The translations under genes and the position numbers were made by a program. Below, in pieces: positions 54,895 to 64,000 of a stretch of 64,000 nt of DNA; positions within the stretch are counted from its first letter, which is position 1; every line of letters begins with the position of its first letter. Location: the NCBI RefSeq assembly GCF_003991905.1, contig NZ_RSCL01000015.1:226900-290899 (forward strand), in the 5' to 3' direction. The DNA is from Dulcicalothrix desertica PCC 7102. Lineage in GTDB: Bacteria > Cyanobacteriota > Cyanobacteriia > Cyanobacteriales > Nostocaceae. Below the pieces are notes generated by a model, which saw nothing but the letters and a program-made list of their open reading frames with translations, had not been told where the DNA came from and did no database searches.

Positions 54895-55983
54895 TTAAAT
54901 AAATTTCTTAAGTACTTCCACGGTCGCTAACCCTGTTTTTTCCCAGCTAAATTGCTTTGCTCTTAAAAGACCTAATTGCGAAAGTTTAGCTTGTAATGTT
55001 GTGTCACTGGCAATTTCCCGCATTGCTGCCGTTATTTCTTGTACATTGTATGGATTAATTAAAATTGCAACATCGGAAGTAACTTCTGGTAGTGATGATA
55101 AATTAGAGGTAATTACAGGTGTACCACATGCCATTGCTTCAAGAACAGGAAACCCAAACCCTTCCCATAAGCTCGGAAATACAAATGCAAGTGCGTTGCT
55201 AATTATTTTTGGTAACTCACTATAAATTACGTAGTCTAAAATTTTTACTCTTTTTGTAATTCCTAACTCGGCTATTTGTACCCTTAAATTGGGTGTGAAG
55301 CGTTTATCGGTTGGTCCAGCTAACCATAACTCGTAATCTTGATTATTTGGTAAAGCTGCAAAAGCTGTTACTAGCCGATTGATATTTTTATATTTATCAT
55401 GTCTCCCTAAATAAAGAAAGTAAGGCTTGCGATTAGTATCTTTCTCTAACTTTTCTGGAAATGGTCGAAAATGATTACTATCATATGCTAGTAGTACAGG
55501 TGTAATTTTCCTTGCTGGAATTTTGTAAAATTCAGTAATATCTTTAGCTGTAGAATGGGAGTTACAAATGATATGTTGCGCTTGAGTAAGAATTTGCGGT
55601 ACATAGTAGCGTGCGTAGTTAGTCAAAGGAGAGCGCCAATTTGGGAACCGTAATGGAATTAAATCGTGAACTTGAATTATATAACGACAGTTTGTAAATA
55701 GCGGCGCCTCTGGTAAAGGAGAAAATAAAAGTTTTGCAGCTAGTTTTTGGTAGATTTGCGGTAGCTGTAACTGCGTCCAAACCAATCGCCGTAAATGCCC
55801 TTTAGAGCCTTGAGCGGGTGTAAGATTATTGGGAACCGCCTCACATTGGAACTCTGGATAGTCCTGAACTGTTAAAAGTGTGGGTGTTAAAGCTTTTAAA
55901 TGCGGGAATAAATTTAGAGCATAATTACTTATGCCAGTGGGCTGAGAAAATACCATTGATAAATTAACTAATAGTTCGTTCAT
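54895..55983 (-). CDS. Glycosyltransferase family 4 protein
   Basis: 362 residues, GT-B fold. The N-terminal domain contains GISNYALNLFPHLK and IIQVHDLIPLRFP. The C-terminal domain starts near PYFLYLGRHDKYKNINRLVT and has the nucleotide-sugar motif LWEGFGFPVLEAMACGTPVI with the two Glu residues of the EX7E signature, then SSLPEV. It probably transfers a sugar from a nucleotide donor to a lipid-linked or surface polysaccharide. Its ATG directly follows the TGA of the GT2 gene with no gap, so the two are translationally coupled. Donor and acceptor are unknown. Confidence 0.9.
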   Translation of the reverse strand: MNELLVNLSMVFSQPTGISNYALNLFPHLKALTPTLLTVQDYPEFQCEAVPNNLTPAQGSKGHLRRLVWTQLQLPQIYQKLAAKLLFSPLPEAPLFTNCRYIIQVHDLIPLRFPNWRSPLTNYARYYVPQILTQAQHIICNSHSTAKDITEFYKIPARKITPVLLAYDSNHFRPFPEKLEKDTNRKPYFLYLGRHDKYKNINRLVTAFAALPNNQDYELWLAGPTDKRFTPNLRVQIAELGITKRVKILDYVIYSELPKIISNALAFVFPSLWEGFGFPVLEAMACGTPVITSNLSSLPEVTSDVAILINPYNVQEITAAMREIASDTTLQAKLSQLGLLRAKQFSWEKTGLATVEVLKKFI

Positions 55984-56913
55984 TCAATTAATTTGGTTTT
56001 TCAAATATTGTAGTAAAGTTTTCTCTGGAATATGAAGTTGGGAATGGTCACGCCAATATGTGAATACAGCCTGAATTTTACCAATTGCAATTTTTGGCTT
56101 GATGAAAATAAAAATTACAGCAAAACCAATCAGTCTAATTAATCGTAATGTGAAAACAAAAGTATTAGTATATCGCTGTAATGTGATAAGATAACTATAA
56201 GTACTGTAGAAAATCTTTTTTCTCGTATAACGATTTGTAATCGAAGAAGGTTGATGAATTACAGAGAATATTTTTGTAACAGCAACTTTATAACCTTTTT
56301 GGGTATAGCTTTTACAGAAGTCAAAATCTTCGTAGTACAGAAAATATTCAGGGTCAAATAAAGGACATTCAGAAAAATTACGAAACTGAATTATTAAACT
56401 ACAACCCGAAACCCAATCGCATTCAACATAATCAGCATCACAATTAGTTATCAAATCAACACTCTTTAAACTTCCAGTTTTTTGAAAAAAACGACCTCCT
56501 GCAAACCACACTTCATTACTAGGAGTGTGAATAATTGTTCCTAGTATAGAAATTTCTGGGTACAAAGTAAAAAATGCCTTAATATCAAACTTTGATTTTT
56601 CAGCAAAATACGCATCAGGATTAATAATCCATACTAGTGCATTAGTATCCTGAGTATAAATCCATTTTAGACCTAAGTTACATGCACTACCAAAACCAAG
56701 ATTACATCCAGCATCAATTATCAAGATATTCTGGCAAGCCAGATTTTCTATACTCTTGTCGTCAGGGGAGTTATTGATAATAAGTAGTTTGTAATTTAAA
56801 TCTATGGCGCCAGGTAAGGAATTAATTAGTTGAGTAATCAGTACAGTAGAATAGTAATTAACAGTTATAAAATATATCACGTTAAACAAATTTTGAGTAA
56901 CAATTTTTACCAA
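55984..56913 (-). CDS. Glycosyltransferase family 2 protein
   Basis: 309 residues, GT-A fold, rhamnosyltransferase-like. The N-terminal strand INNSPDD, the LGFGSACNLGLKW motif and the metal-binding INPDAYF (DxD-like) are present. WVSGCSLIIQ and YYEDFDFCKSYTQKGYKVAV complete the catalytic domain. Hydrophobic residues near 245-275 may anchor it to the membrane. The frame begins with TTG at 56913 and contains no in-frame ATG at all, so the true start is uncertain. It is the upstream partner of the GT4 gene in an operon for a surface glycan. Confidence 0.87.
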   Translation of the reverse strand: MVKIVTQNLFNVIYFITVNYYSTVLITQLINSLPGAIDLNYKLLIINNSPDDKSIENLACQNILIIDAGCNLGFGSACNLGLKWIYTQDTNALVWIINPDAYFAEKSKFDIKAFFTLYPEISILGTIIHTPSNEVWFAGGRFFQKTGSLKSVDLITNCDADYVECDWVSGCSLIIQFRNFSECPLFDPEYFLYYEDFDFCKSYTQKGYKVAVTKIFSVIHQPSSITNRYTRKKIFYSTYSYLITLQRYTNTFVFTLRLIRLIGFAVIFIFIKPKIAIGKIQAVFTYWRDHSQLHIPEKTLLQYLKNQIN

Positions 56914-57628
56914 AAATAACGAAATATCGAATTTACTAGAGTTGAGTTTTCTCGATTGTAACTCGCCTCGTTATTTGAGAAGCAAAATAGATTTTTATCA
57001 TATTTCTGTTAAAGTTTGGCGCCAATGTGGCACAAGCTGGGACTTATTGTTGAGCGGTGAGTAGCACCAAACGCGGATATTTGGAGGTTGTGATTGGTAT
57101 CACTGCGCTCACTGTTTGATGCTGATAATTTAAGGTTTAGGCTTCACAACAGTTAGCACCAATAAGCAAAGTTGATTGAGCCGTTATGCAATTGCAATAA
57201 TTAAAACTGCATATTATGACATTTTTTGCCCTCAAGCACATTAGATATTAATAAAAATTAAACCTGTAACATTTCTTAACAATTCGGTGTAAGCACCAGC
57301 ACGTCAGCATAAAATTAATTCATAAGACATTCTTATACAATAATTTTTGTTTTTCTACTGAAAAGATTATTTTTTTTGTAACATTTCGCAACATTTTACT
57401 CATAAAACTAGGCATATTTATGAGAATTTCGGATTTTGGGAACTATTTTTGTTTCTCTATCTAAAGGTAGAGGAGCCAGAATCTATAAGCACTAAAGATT
57501 TCACGGTTACGTAATTGTGTTAAATAAGCTTTACATGACTATGTGTATTTATTTTGATATAATCTCTACGTGTGTTCCCATCTCGTAGTTTTTGAATATT
57601 CAGTTATGATGCCATTCATCATGGCTGG
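56914..57628. other. Long divergent intergenic region
   Basis: 715 bases between the minus-strand GT2 and the plus-strand CAP gene. No frame looks coding. It contains one GGCGCC at 57018 and a G-rich stretch near 57084-57090. Both flanking genes should be driven from here. Confidence 0.4.
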
Positions 57629-58903
57629 ATGCCGTATTGGCATAGGGAATACCAAGTGCAAACCTTATCCAGTAAATCTGGAAACATACCTATGCCCGTA
57701 AATTTATTTGACGCAAATTATTATAGTGGTGTTAATTCAAACCAACGTGGGTTGAGTGATGCAGATGCACTATCCAATTTTCAGACAACTGGCTTAAGTC
57801 AGGGGTTAGCTTTTTCACCCATCGTCGATTTATCTTATTACCGTTCTAGTAACAGTGATTTAGCTGGTTTAACGAATCAACAGCTTTTCGATAATTTATC
57901 AAATACAGGAATTGCAGAGGGTCGAAAATTTTCGCAAGTTTTCGACCTTAAATTTTATAAGGATAATAACCCTGATTTAGCAAGCTTAAATAACGAGCAG
58001 CTATTTAATCACTATATTTCTACAGGTTTACGTGAAGGTCGCAGTGCCAGCCCTTACATTACTTATGATGGCGTATCTGATAGATTCAAGTCTGCAACTT
58101 CGGTTTATCCTAGCTCGACTCCGATTATTTTGCGGGATGCGGTTGGAGACAATGACCAGAGCGACATGTACAAGTTACAGTTAGACTCACCAAGTACAAA
58201 TTTAAATCTTGTGCTGAATGGATTGGGTGCGGACGCTAGTCTTGAGCTACTCGACCGCAAGGGCAATCTTCTAAGTAGTTCTAATAATGCTGAAAATATT
58301 AGTGAATTGATTAGCTACGATAACCTGAATAGCGGTATCTATTACGTTCGAGTATATCAGCCAGTAGGCGGTCAAAATACTAACTATAACTTGAGTGTGT
58401 CAACTAAACTGCTATCTAATGAAGCTAGTGTTTCTAATTCACAACCTGTCATACCTGTCGCTGAAACTCCTGCGGCGCCTCCGATTAGCAATAGTTTTCT
58501 GGATGAAGTCTTGAGACTGGTAAATATAGAGCGTGCAAATGCTAACACTGGGTTACAACCGCTTGTATTGAACGATAAATTGAATCAAGTCGCTTACAGC
58601 CATAGTCAAGATATGGCGTTGAGTGATTACTTCAGTCATACCGGAGCAAATGGTTCTAGTCCTCAAGACCGGGCATATCAAGCGGGTTATCAGTACTCGC
58701 GCTTTGGTGAAAACATAGCTGCTGGCTACGTTACACCAGAAGAAGTAGTTGCCGCTTGGATGACTAGTCAAGGTCATCGTGCCAATATACTCAATCCGAA
58801 CTATAAGGAAATGGGAGTTGGCTATTACTATTTAGAAAGCGATACAGGCAATATTAACTACAACTATTATTGGACACAGGACTTTGGCACCTTAGCATCA
58901 TAA
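57629..58903 (+). CDS. CAP-domain (SCP/PR-1) protein with N-terminal repeats and PPC domain
   Basis: 424 residues from ATG 57629; ATG 57692 (MPVNLFDANYY) is an equally good start that begins at the first repeat. Three repeats of about 38 residues carry the pattern xFDxxYYxxxNxDLAxLxxxQLFxxxxxxGxxEGR (about 25-145). A PPC-type beta domain follows (DMYKLQLDSPSTNLNLVLNG, about 170-265). The C-terminal CAP domain (about 290-420) has HSQDMALSDYFSH, RFGENIAAGYVTPEEVVAAW and GHRANILNPNYKEMGVGYY. There is no classical signal peptide, although PPC and CAP domains are usually extracellular. Confidence 0.88.
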   Translation: MPYWHREYQVQTLSSKSGNIPMPVNLFDANYYSGVNSNQRGLSDADALSNFQTTGLSQGLAFSPIVDLSYYRSSNSDLAGLTNQQLFDNLSNTGIAEGRKFSQVFDLKFYKDNNPDLASLNNEQLFNHYISTGLREGRSASPYITYDGVSDRFKSATSVYPSSTPIILRDAVGDNDQSDMYKLQLDSPSTNLNLVLNGLGADASLELLDRKGNLLSSSNNAENISELISYDNLNSGIYYVRVYQPVGGQNTNYNLSVSTKLLSNEASVSNSQPVIPVAETPAAPPISNSFLDEVLRLVNIERANANTGLQPLVLNDKLNQVAYSHSQDMALSDYFSHTGANGSSPQDRAYQAGYQYSRFGENIAAGYVTPEEVVAAWMTSQGHRANILNPNYKEMGVGYYYLESDTGNINYNYYWTQDFGTLAS

Positions 58904-58947
58904 GGGGGTAAAAGGAAAAGGGGTTTTAGACTCTTTCCTTTTTTGCC

Positions 58948-59403
58948 TTATTCATTTATGTGTGTGGGTATCATTGACTCTAAGAGCTTGGACATCCAGG
59001 GTAGTATCACAAAAAGGGCGCCTAAAACAACCAAAAATAAGGAAATACCTACAAGTTGTTCGCTTTTGACTTCAAGAACACCTTTTAATATCACTTCTCG
59101 TAGAGATGAAACAATAGAAATTTCTACTGCGGCGCCTACAGAAATGCGATGTTCTTGCAAATAATCAGCCAGCAAGCGAAACAACTCTACTAAAATTAAA
59201 ATAAATAAAATATCTGATGTGACTTGTCGAACTTCAAGAGGTTGAAAAAAGTGAATGAATAAGTCAACAAGTCGTAATACCATTACACAGAATAGACTTA
59301 TACATAGCGAAATAATAATAATATCTTGAAATACTTCCAAATTGCGTACAATTTGTCCGCGTTGGAACCAGTCGGTTAATTTTCCTTTGAGGTTTGGCAG
59401 CAT
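58948..59403 (-). CDS. PsiE-family membrane protein
   Basis: 151 residues with four predicted membrane segments at about 27-50, 62-82, 93-108 (partly polar) and 120-140. The pattern IIIISLCISLFCVMVLRLVD, TSDILFILILVELFRLLADY and EHRISVGAAVEISIVSSLRE matches the phosphate-starvation-inducible PsiE family. The function of PsiE is not established; no Pho box was identified here. It converges on the CAP gene with 44 bases between stops. Confidence 0.85.
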   Translation of the reverse strand: MLPNLKGKLTDWFQRGQIVRNLEVFQDIIIISLCISLFCVMVLRLVDLFIHFFQPLEVRQVTSDILFILILVELFRLLADYLQEHRISVGAAVEISIVSSLREVILKGVLEVKSEQLVGISLFLVVLGALFVILPWMSKLLESMIPTHINE

Positions 59404-59478
59404 GGTACCTCAAGCAACAGAGTTAATTTTCAACTTCATCATAAATAATTCATAAAATGCAAAAAGTTAGCGTTACAC

Positions 59479-59562
59479 AGAAACCTGGTTTCTATGCGTT
59501 CATTGTCGCAGACAAATTGTTATTATTATTACAAAACTTCAATAAATAAACCAGGTTTCTAC
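59479..59562. repeat. AGAAACCTGGTTTCT palindromes
   Basis: A 15-bp palindrome at 59479-59493 and a shorter, inverted relative (AAACCAGGTTTCT) near 59550 flank A/T-rich sequence between the PsiE and five-GAF kinase genes. Variant of the family at 14393-14541. Confidence 0.65.
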
Positions 59563-59563
59563 A

Positions 59564-62500
59564 TTATGTGGGAACCATTGAGTGTTTAATTGGAATTTCA
59601 ATCCAAAATTCTGTACCTTTACCAGGTTCACAGAAACACTCAAGCTTACCTCCATGTTTTTCAACAATAATTTGGTAGCTAATTGATAATCCTAAACCAG
59701 TACCTTTACCAGGGTCTTTTGTTGTAAAGAATGGATCAAATATACGAGATACTACATCATCAGGAATACCACAACCGTTATCATGTATACGAATTAATAC
59801 TCTGTCGTTCTGTATAACTTGAGAATGAATGATTATTTGTGGTGAGTGCAATTTTTTACTATTCTCTTTTTGATGCTGTTTATATCCAATTTCAATTGCG
59901 TCTATAGCGTTGCTTAAAATATTCATGAATACTTGATTCAATAAGGCAGCATAACATTCAACATTTGGTAAATCTCCATATTTTTTTATAACATCTATTG
60001 GTGGAGTGTTTGCAGATGAGCGCAAACGGTGCTGTAAAATTAGTAATGCACTATCAATACCTCCATGAATATCTACATGTTTTATTTCTGCATGGTCAAG
60101 ACGCGAAAATGTATGTAGTGACTCAACTAATTGTAAAATCCTTTCGGCGCCTGAGTGCATTGATAAAATTGTTTTGGGCAGGTCTTCGATGATGTAATCT
60201 AAATCGATTTTAGATGCTTGTGCTTGAATTTTTTGTGCTGGCTCTGGATATTGATGCTGATAAATTTTCATTAATTCCAGCATACTTTGAGTATATTCGC
60301 TTACATGAGATAAATTACCGTAAATAAAATTAATCGGATTGTTAATTTCATGAGCAATACCAGCAACTAGCTGTCCTAAACCAGCCATTTTTTCACCTTG
60401 AATTAGCTGAGTTTGGGTTCGCTGTAATTCTTTGAGCGCTTCGTTGAGTTTTTCTTTTTGAAGTCGAGTTTGTTCGAGTAACTCAGCTTGCTGTAACGCT
60501 ACACCTAACTGTAAACCAATTTGTGCAAGTAAACTTACTTCATCTTCCATCCACTTGCGTGGTTTAGTATTTTGATATGCAGCAAGTAACCCCCATAAAT
60601 TATCACCTTGAAAAATTGGCACCATTACATATGCACGTGCTTGAATTTGTTCGAGAAATACTAATTGCGGGTCAGAATATTCTTGCTTATAAATATCATC
60701 AACCGTAATAGTTTTCTGAAGCCGTGTATTGAGTTCGCCTAATGATTTTTGTACAAAAGTATTCATTATCAAAAATGGATTTCCAATTAATGGCATCCAT
60801 TCTGAAGCTACTGACTCTGCCACAAAATCACCACTGCCATCGGTATAGAAACTGTAAATAGCTACTCGTTCAACTTTTAATAAATTCCTAACTTCTTGTG
60901 TTGTAGTCGCAAAAATTGTATGTAAGTCAAGCGATTGACGAATTTTTTCTACTGTAGTGGCAAGTGCTTTTTCGCGTTCTGCTGCTCTTGCGAGTAGTGC
61001 TGCTTGTGCTTGCACTTGTTTAAGAGTTTCTGCTTGTTGAAGTGCCACACCTAACTGTACTCCAACTTGTGCAAGTAAGTTAACTTCTTCTTCTTCCCAA
61101 TAACGTGGTTGAGAGTTTTGATACGCGACTAATAACCCCCAGAGCTTTTCACCTTGTAAAATGGGAACAAAAGTTTCGTTACGTGGATACTTTCCTGTTT
61201 TTGCTGCTTCTAAAAATGTCTTTTCAATCGTTGGTTGGCTTTTTCCAACAGGTGTCCAACCATCAAGAATTGAATCAGCGACAAATTCCCCACTCCAATC
61301 AGGATAAAATCTATAAATTGCCACACGCTCGACATTTAACAAACGTCGAACTTCTTGTGTAGTTGCTTGAAAAATACTCTCTATATCTAACGATTGTCGA
61401 ATCTTATCAACTGTTGTTGCTAAAGCACGTTGACGTTCTGCTGCTTTTTCTAACTGCGCTGCTTGTGAAGAAACTTGTTGAAAGTACTCAGCTTGTTGTA
61501 ACGCTGTACCAAGTTGAGTACTAATTTGTGTGAGTAAGCAAATTTCGTCACCTTGCCACTTTCGCGGCGCCGAGTTTTGGAAAACAGCTAATAGTCCCCA
61601 AAGTTTGTTACCATGATAAACAGCAACAATTGCATATGCTCGTGCTTGGTAACTTTCTAAGACCCGAATGTAACAGTCACTAAATCCAGCATCGTAAATA
61701 TCATCGCAAGTTCGGAAAATTTCACCGCGCACAAACTTTCCACCCTGAGTTTCTTGAAGGTAGGTATCAGGAATTGGAGCATTTACTAATAACTTAATAC
61801 TACATTCGCTAATATTTGCACGTAATTCTGGTTGTTGTAATTGTTTATTGAGCAATGAATTCCAACCTTCAACAGCAGATTCAACGACAAAATCGCCACT
61901 CCAGTCAGGGTTAAACCGATAAATAACGACTCTATCAGCTTCCAGAATTTTTCTAATTTCGTAAGTTGCAGTGTGAAATATAGTTTCTAAGTCGAACGTT
62001 TGACGAATTTTTTCAATCGTTTTAGCAATGCTTTTTTGACGTTCAGCAATACGTTCACGTTCGGATGCTTGTGCAAGTTTTGCTGCTTGCATCTGCATCT
62101 GCTCTAAATATTCAGCTTGTTGGATAGCGACGCTAAGTTGTGCAGCAATTTGCTGTATAAAGTCAATTTCTGACTCTTTCCAATAACGTGGTGCGCTGCA
62201 TTGGTGTATACATAATAATCCCCAAAGTTTTTTGCCTTTGAGTAAAGGGGCAACTAAATTAGAACGTACTTGAAATTTTTCTAAAATATCAATGTAGCAT
62301 GGACTATAATTGCATTGGTAAATATCAATAATTATACTGATTTTCCCTTCTTGATATTGCGCTGCAAATTGTTCGCTAAAGCAATGGTCGTGAATTTTTA
62401 ACGCCATTGCTGAATTCCATCCGTTCGCCACATCTTCAGAGGCAAACTCACCTTCCCAATCTAAGTGTGGGTAAAAGCGAAATACTCCTACACGGTCGGC

Positions 62501-63163
62501 TTGGAGTAATTGACGGACTTCGGTAGCTGTATTTTTAAAAATAGTTTGTAAATCTAAGGACTCGCGAATTCGAGCGATAACTGCTGCTAAAGTTTTTTCT
62601 TTTTCAATATTTGAAGGCGCCTGTGCAAGTAATTCAATATTTTGTAACGCAACTTCTAAATGTTCAACAACTTGCTTTACAATTTCTATTTCTAAATCTT
62701 GCCATTGACGAAATTCGCTACATTGATGTACACAAAGTAGACCCCAAAGTTTACCATTCTTGAATAAAGGCGCAATAATACAAGCGCGTACTTGGAACTT
62801 TTCTAAAAATTCAATATAATCTTGATTAATATTTGATAAAACCTGAATTTTGCCTTGCTGATAAATCTCTATAAGGTCTTTAGCAAGCGAAGAATCATTT
62901 ACTTTCGTGTGCAGTACTGACATCCAAACGGCGCCGACATCTTCATAAACGAATTCACCTTGGTACGTAAAATCGCTCTTTAAGCCAAATATTGCTACCC
63001 TATCAGTATAAAGTATTTGACGTAATTCTTTGACAACAGTATCAAAAACTGTTTTTTGCCCTGAAGCTTTATGTATAAGCCCAACAACCTTTATGATATT
63101 TTTGTACTGCTCTGTTATAGGCGCCTGACTCGATGTTAAATGGGGGATATGATTTTTTTCCAT
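59564..63163 (-). CDS. Five-GAF sensor histidine kinase with candidate cyanobacteriochrome domains
   Basis: 1199 residues, no membrane segment. Five GAF domains lie at about 20-180, 190-350, 380-575, 580-715 and 735-900. A coiled coil and the kinase core follow, with His938 in [38 protein letters not shown] and [13 protein letters not shown]2 has DHCF (Cys261) and [13 protein letters not shown] (Cys289), 28 residues apart as in TePixJ. GAF3 has [11 protein letters not shown] (Asp466) and [13 protein letters not shown] (Cys497), the red/green arrangement with Tyr after the Cys. GAF1 and GAF5 lack the Cys; GAF4 lacks the whole segment. It is probably a multi-colour light sensor, by motif only; the partner regulator is unlinked. 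Confidence 0.93.
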   Translation of the reverse strand: MEKNHIPHLTSSQAPITEQYKNIIKVVGLIHKASGQKTVFDTVVKELRQILYTDRVAIFGLKSDFTYQGEFVYEDVGAVWMSVLHTKVNDSSLAKDLIEIYQQGKIQVLSNINQDYIEFLEKFQVRACIIAPLFKNGKLWGLLCVHQCSEFRQWQDLEIEIVKQVVEHLEVALQNIELLAQAPSNIEKEKTLAAVIARIRESLDLQTIFKNTATEVRQLLQADRVGVFRFYPHLDWEGEFASEDVANGWNSAMALKIHDHCFSEQFAAQYQEGKISIIIDIYQCNYSPCYIDILEKFQVRSNLVAPLLKGKKLWGLLCIHQCSAPRYWKESEIDFIQQIAAQLSVAIQQAEYLEQMQMQAAKLAQASERERIAERQKSIAKTIEKIRQTFDLETIFHTATYEIRKILEADRVVIYRFNPDWSGDFVVESAVEGWNSLLNKQLQQPELRANISECSIKLLVNAPIPDTYLQETQGGKFVRGEIFRTCDDIYDAGFSDCYIRVLESYQARAYAIVAVYHGNKLWGLLAVFQNSAPRKWQGDEICLLTQISTQLGTALQQAEYFQQVSSQAAQLEKAAERQRALATTVDKIRQSLDIESIFQATTQEVRRLLNVERVAIYRFYPDWSGEFVADSILDGWTPVGKSQPTIEKTFLEAAKTGKYPRNETFVPILQGEKLWGLLVAYQNSQPRYWEEEEVNLLAQVGVQLGVALQQAETLKQVQAQAALLARAAEREKALATTVEKIRQSLDLHTIFATTTQEVRNLLKVERVAIYSFYTDGSGDFVAESVASEWMPLIGNPFLIMNTFVQKSLGELNTRLQKTITVDDIYKQEYSDPQLVFLEQIQARAYVMVPIFQGDNLWGLLAAYQNTKPRKWMEDEVSLLAQIGLQLGVALQQAELLEQTRLQKEKLNEALKELQRTQTQLIQGEKMAGLGQLVAGIAHEINNPINFIYGNLSHVSEYTQSMLELMKIYQHQYPEPAQKIQAQASKIDLDYIIEDLPKTILSMHSGAERILQLVESLHTFSRLDHAEIKHVDIHGGIDSALLILQHRLRSSANTPPIDVIKKYGDLPNVECYAALLNQVFMNILSNAIDAIEIGYKQHQKENSKKLHSPQIIIHSQVIQNDRVLIRIHDNGCGIPDDVVSRIFDPFFTTKDPGKGTGLGLSISYQIIVEKHGGKLECFCEPGKGTEFWIEIPIKHSMVPT

Positions 63164-63385
63164 TGATAAGACTTGCTCTGATAATTGACTCTCTTATATA
63201 AGGGTTCCCATTGCAGCAAGGAGAGTAACATTGTTGTAAAGATATTATCGCTGCCCGTTTTGAAGGAATGTTACAACAATGGGAGTTACACTTAGTGAGA
63301 AATAAAAGCTGAATGTGAAGGCGCCGCTTATTAACCATAGTCACGCTAAAATAAACACATAAATATTAGATACAGTAAAATCGTA

Positions 63386-63955
63386 ATGACTATTGCCAAA
63401 GAATTAGAAATTTCTCAAGATACTGTTCAAAATATGGAAGAAAATGTTATTCTTCCTCCAAGTAATTTATACAGTAATGAACCTCCCTTGGAAACCGAAC
63501 TGCATCTAGAGGAAATAATCCTTTTACTCAAATGTTTAAAATGGTTATGGCGTTCGAGAACCGATTTCTATGCTGCTGGTAACTTGACGATTTATTACAG
63601 TTTAAAGCAAAGTAAAACAGAAGATTATAGAGGACCAGATTTTTTTGTCGTATTAGATACTCAACGCAAAACTCGTAAAATTTGGACGATTTGGGAAGAA
63701 GGCGGCAAATACCCAAATTTAATTCTAGAAATTCTATCCCCATCGACAGCAAATACCGATAAAAATTTTAAGAAAAAACTGTATCAAGATACTTTCCGTA
63801 CACCAGATTATTTTTGGTTCGACCCAGAAAGTTTAGAATTTGCTGGTTTCCATTTGGTAGATGGGAAATATGAACCTTTACAACCTAATGCTCAAGGACA
63901 TTTATGGAGTCAGCAGTTAGCTTATATCTTGCACCTAACGGGTAAACCCGTATAA
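63386..63955 (+). CDS. Uma2-family protein (DUF820, PD-(D/E)XK-like)
   Basis: 189 residues. Core motifs are ADFYAAGNLTIYY-like strands, YRGPDFFVVLDTQRKTRKIW, PNLILEILSPSTANTDKNFK with the Glu and nearby Lys residues of the nuclease-like fold, and YFWFDPESLEFAGFHLVDGK. The family is greatly expanded in filamentous cyanobacteria; nuclease activity is predicted from fold only. It is divergent from the five-GAF kinase. GTAATG precedes the frame with no clear ribosome site. Confidence 0.88.
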   Translation: MTIAKELEISQDTVQNMEENVILPPSNLYSNEPPLETELHLEEIILLLKCLKWLWRSRTDFYAAGNLTIYYSLKQSKTEDYRGPDFFVVLDTQRKTRKIWTIWEEGGKYPNLILEILSPSTANTDKNFKKKLYQDTFRTPDYFWFDPESLEFAGFHLVDGKYEPLQPNAQGHLWSQQLAYILHLTGKPV

Positions 63956-64000
63956 AGCCAATGACAGAGGGTAAAAATATAACTACAATATAATTTTCTA
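63956..64000. other. Right end of window
   Basis: 45 bases of A/T-rich sequence after the Uma2 stop codon; no feature. Confidence 0.3.

Noticed and set aside
63386..63955. Uma2 protein as a transposase or part of a mobile element
   Set aside because: No terminal repeats or target duplications are visible around it; Uma2 genes are common single genes in these genomes.

Overview
The window looks like chromosome of a filamentous, hormogonium-forming cyanobacterium (Nostocales-like), A/T-rich. The evidence is a five-gene hmp-type chemosensory locus, several large GAF/PAS histidine kinases, two-partner-secretion (TPS) exoproteins with haemagglutinin-type N-termini, a PEP-CTERM metalloprotease, the cyanobacterial MlaE/DUF3119/DUF3086/PlsY cluster, a CrtR carotenoid hydroxylase, and the heptameric tandem repeats and short palindromes typical of these genomes. 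The usual cyanobacterial palindrome GCGATCGC was not seen on reading. GGCGCC occurs about 106 times by hand count, and GATC only about 14 times.

Layout. 0.4-9 kb: a polysaccharide co-polymerase/BY-kinase, a TPS exoprotein, a PEP-CTERM metalloprotease and two small conserved proteins. 9-14.3 kb: SpoIID-like protein, DHH phosphoesterase, HNH nuclease, alanine racemase and tRNA-Leu(UAG). 15.3-26.8 kb: the chemosensory block, in order PATAN-response regulator, CheY, CheW, MCP, CheA-REC and a second MCP (hmpA-E plus a paralogue of hmpD). 26.9-41 kb: DUF427, PAS histidine kinase, TPR protein, NIF3 protein, two tandem Ser/Thr kinases (one broken by a 108-bp insertion), DUF4058, S9 peptidase, and a TPS exoprotein preceded by two decayed copies. 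41.7-54.3 kb: a six-PAS hybrid kinase, plsY/DUF3086/DUF3119/mlaE, sppA, aroH, crtR and pyk. 54.6-57 kb: glycosyltransferase cluster with a decayed 3' fragment. 57.6-64 kb: CAP-domain protein, PsiE-like protein, a five-GAF histidine kinase and a Uma2 protein.

How the genes may work together. The hmp block is expected to control type IV pilus motility and polysaccharide release. The BY-kinase and glycosyltransferases supply surface polysaccharide, and the TPS, CAP and metalloprotease proteins are probably exported. Most striking are the sensory GAF domains. The HmpD-like MCP and GAF2 of the large histidine kinase both carry a D-x-C-F motif plus a second Cys at the canonical bilin position, the signature of dual-cysteine cyanobacteriochromes. 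GAF3 of the kinase carries a red/green-type Asp motif with a Cys. No CRISPR array, complete IS element, prophage or antiphage system was found. All calls rest on reading the sequence and family knowledge; no searches were run.
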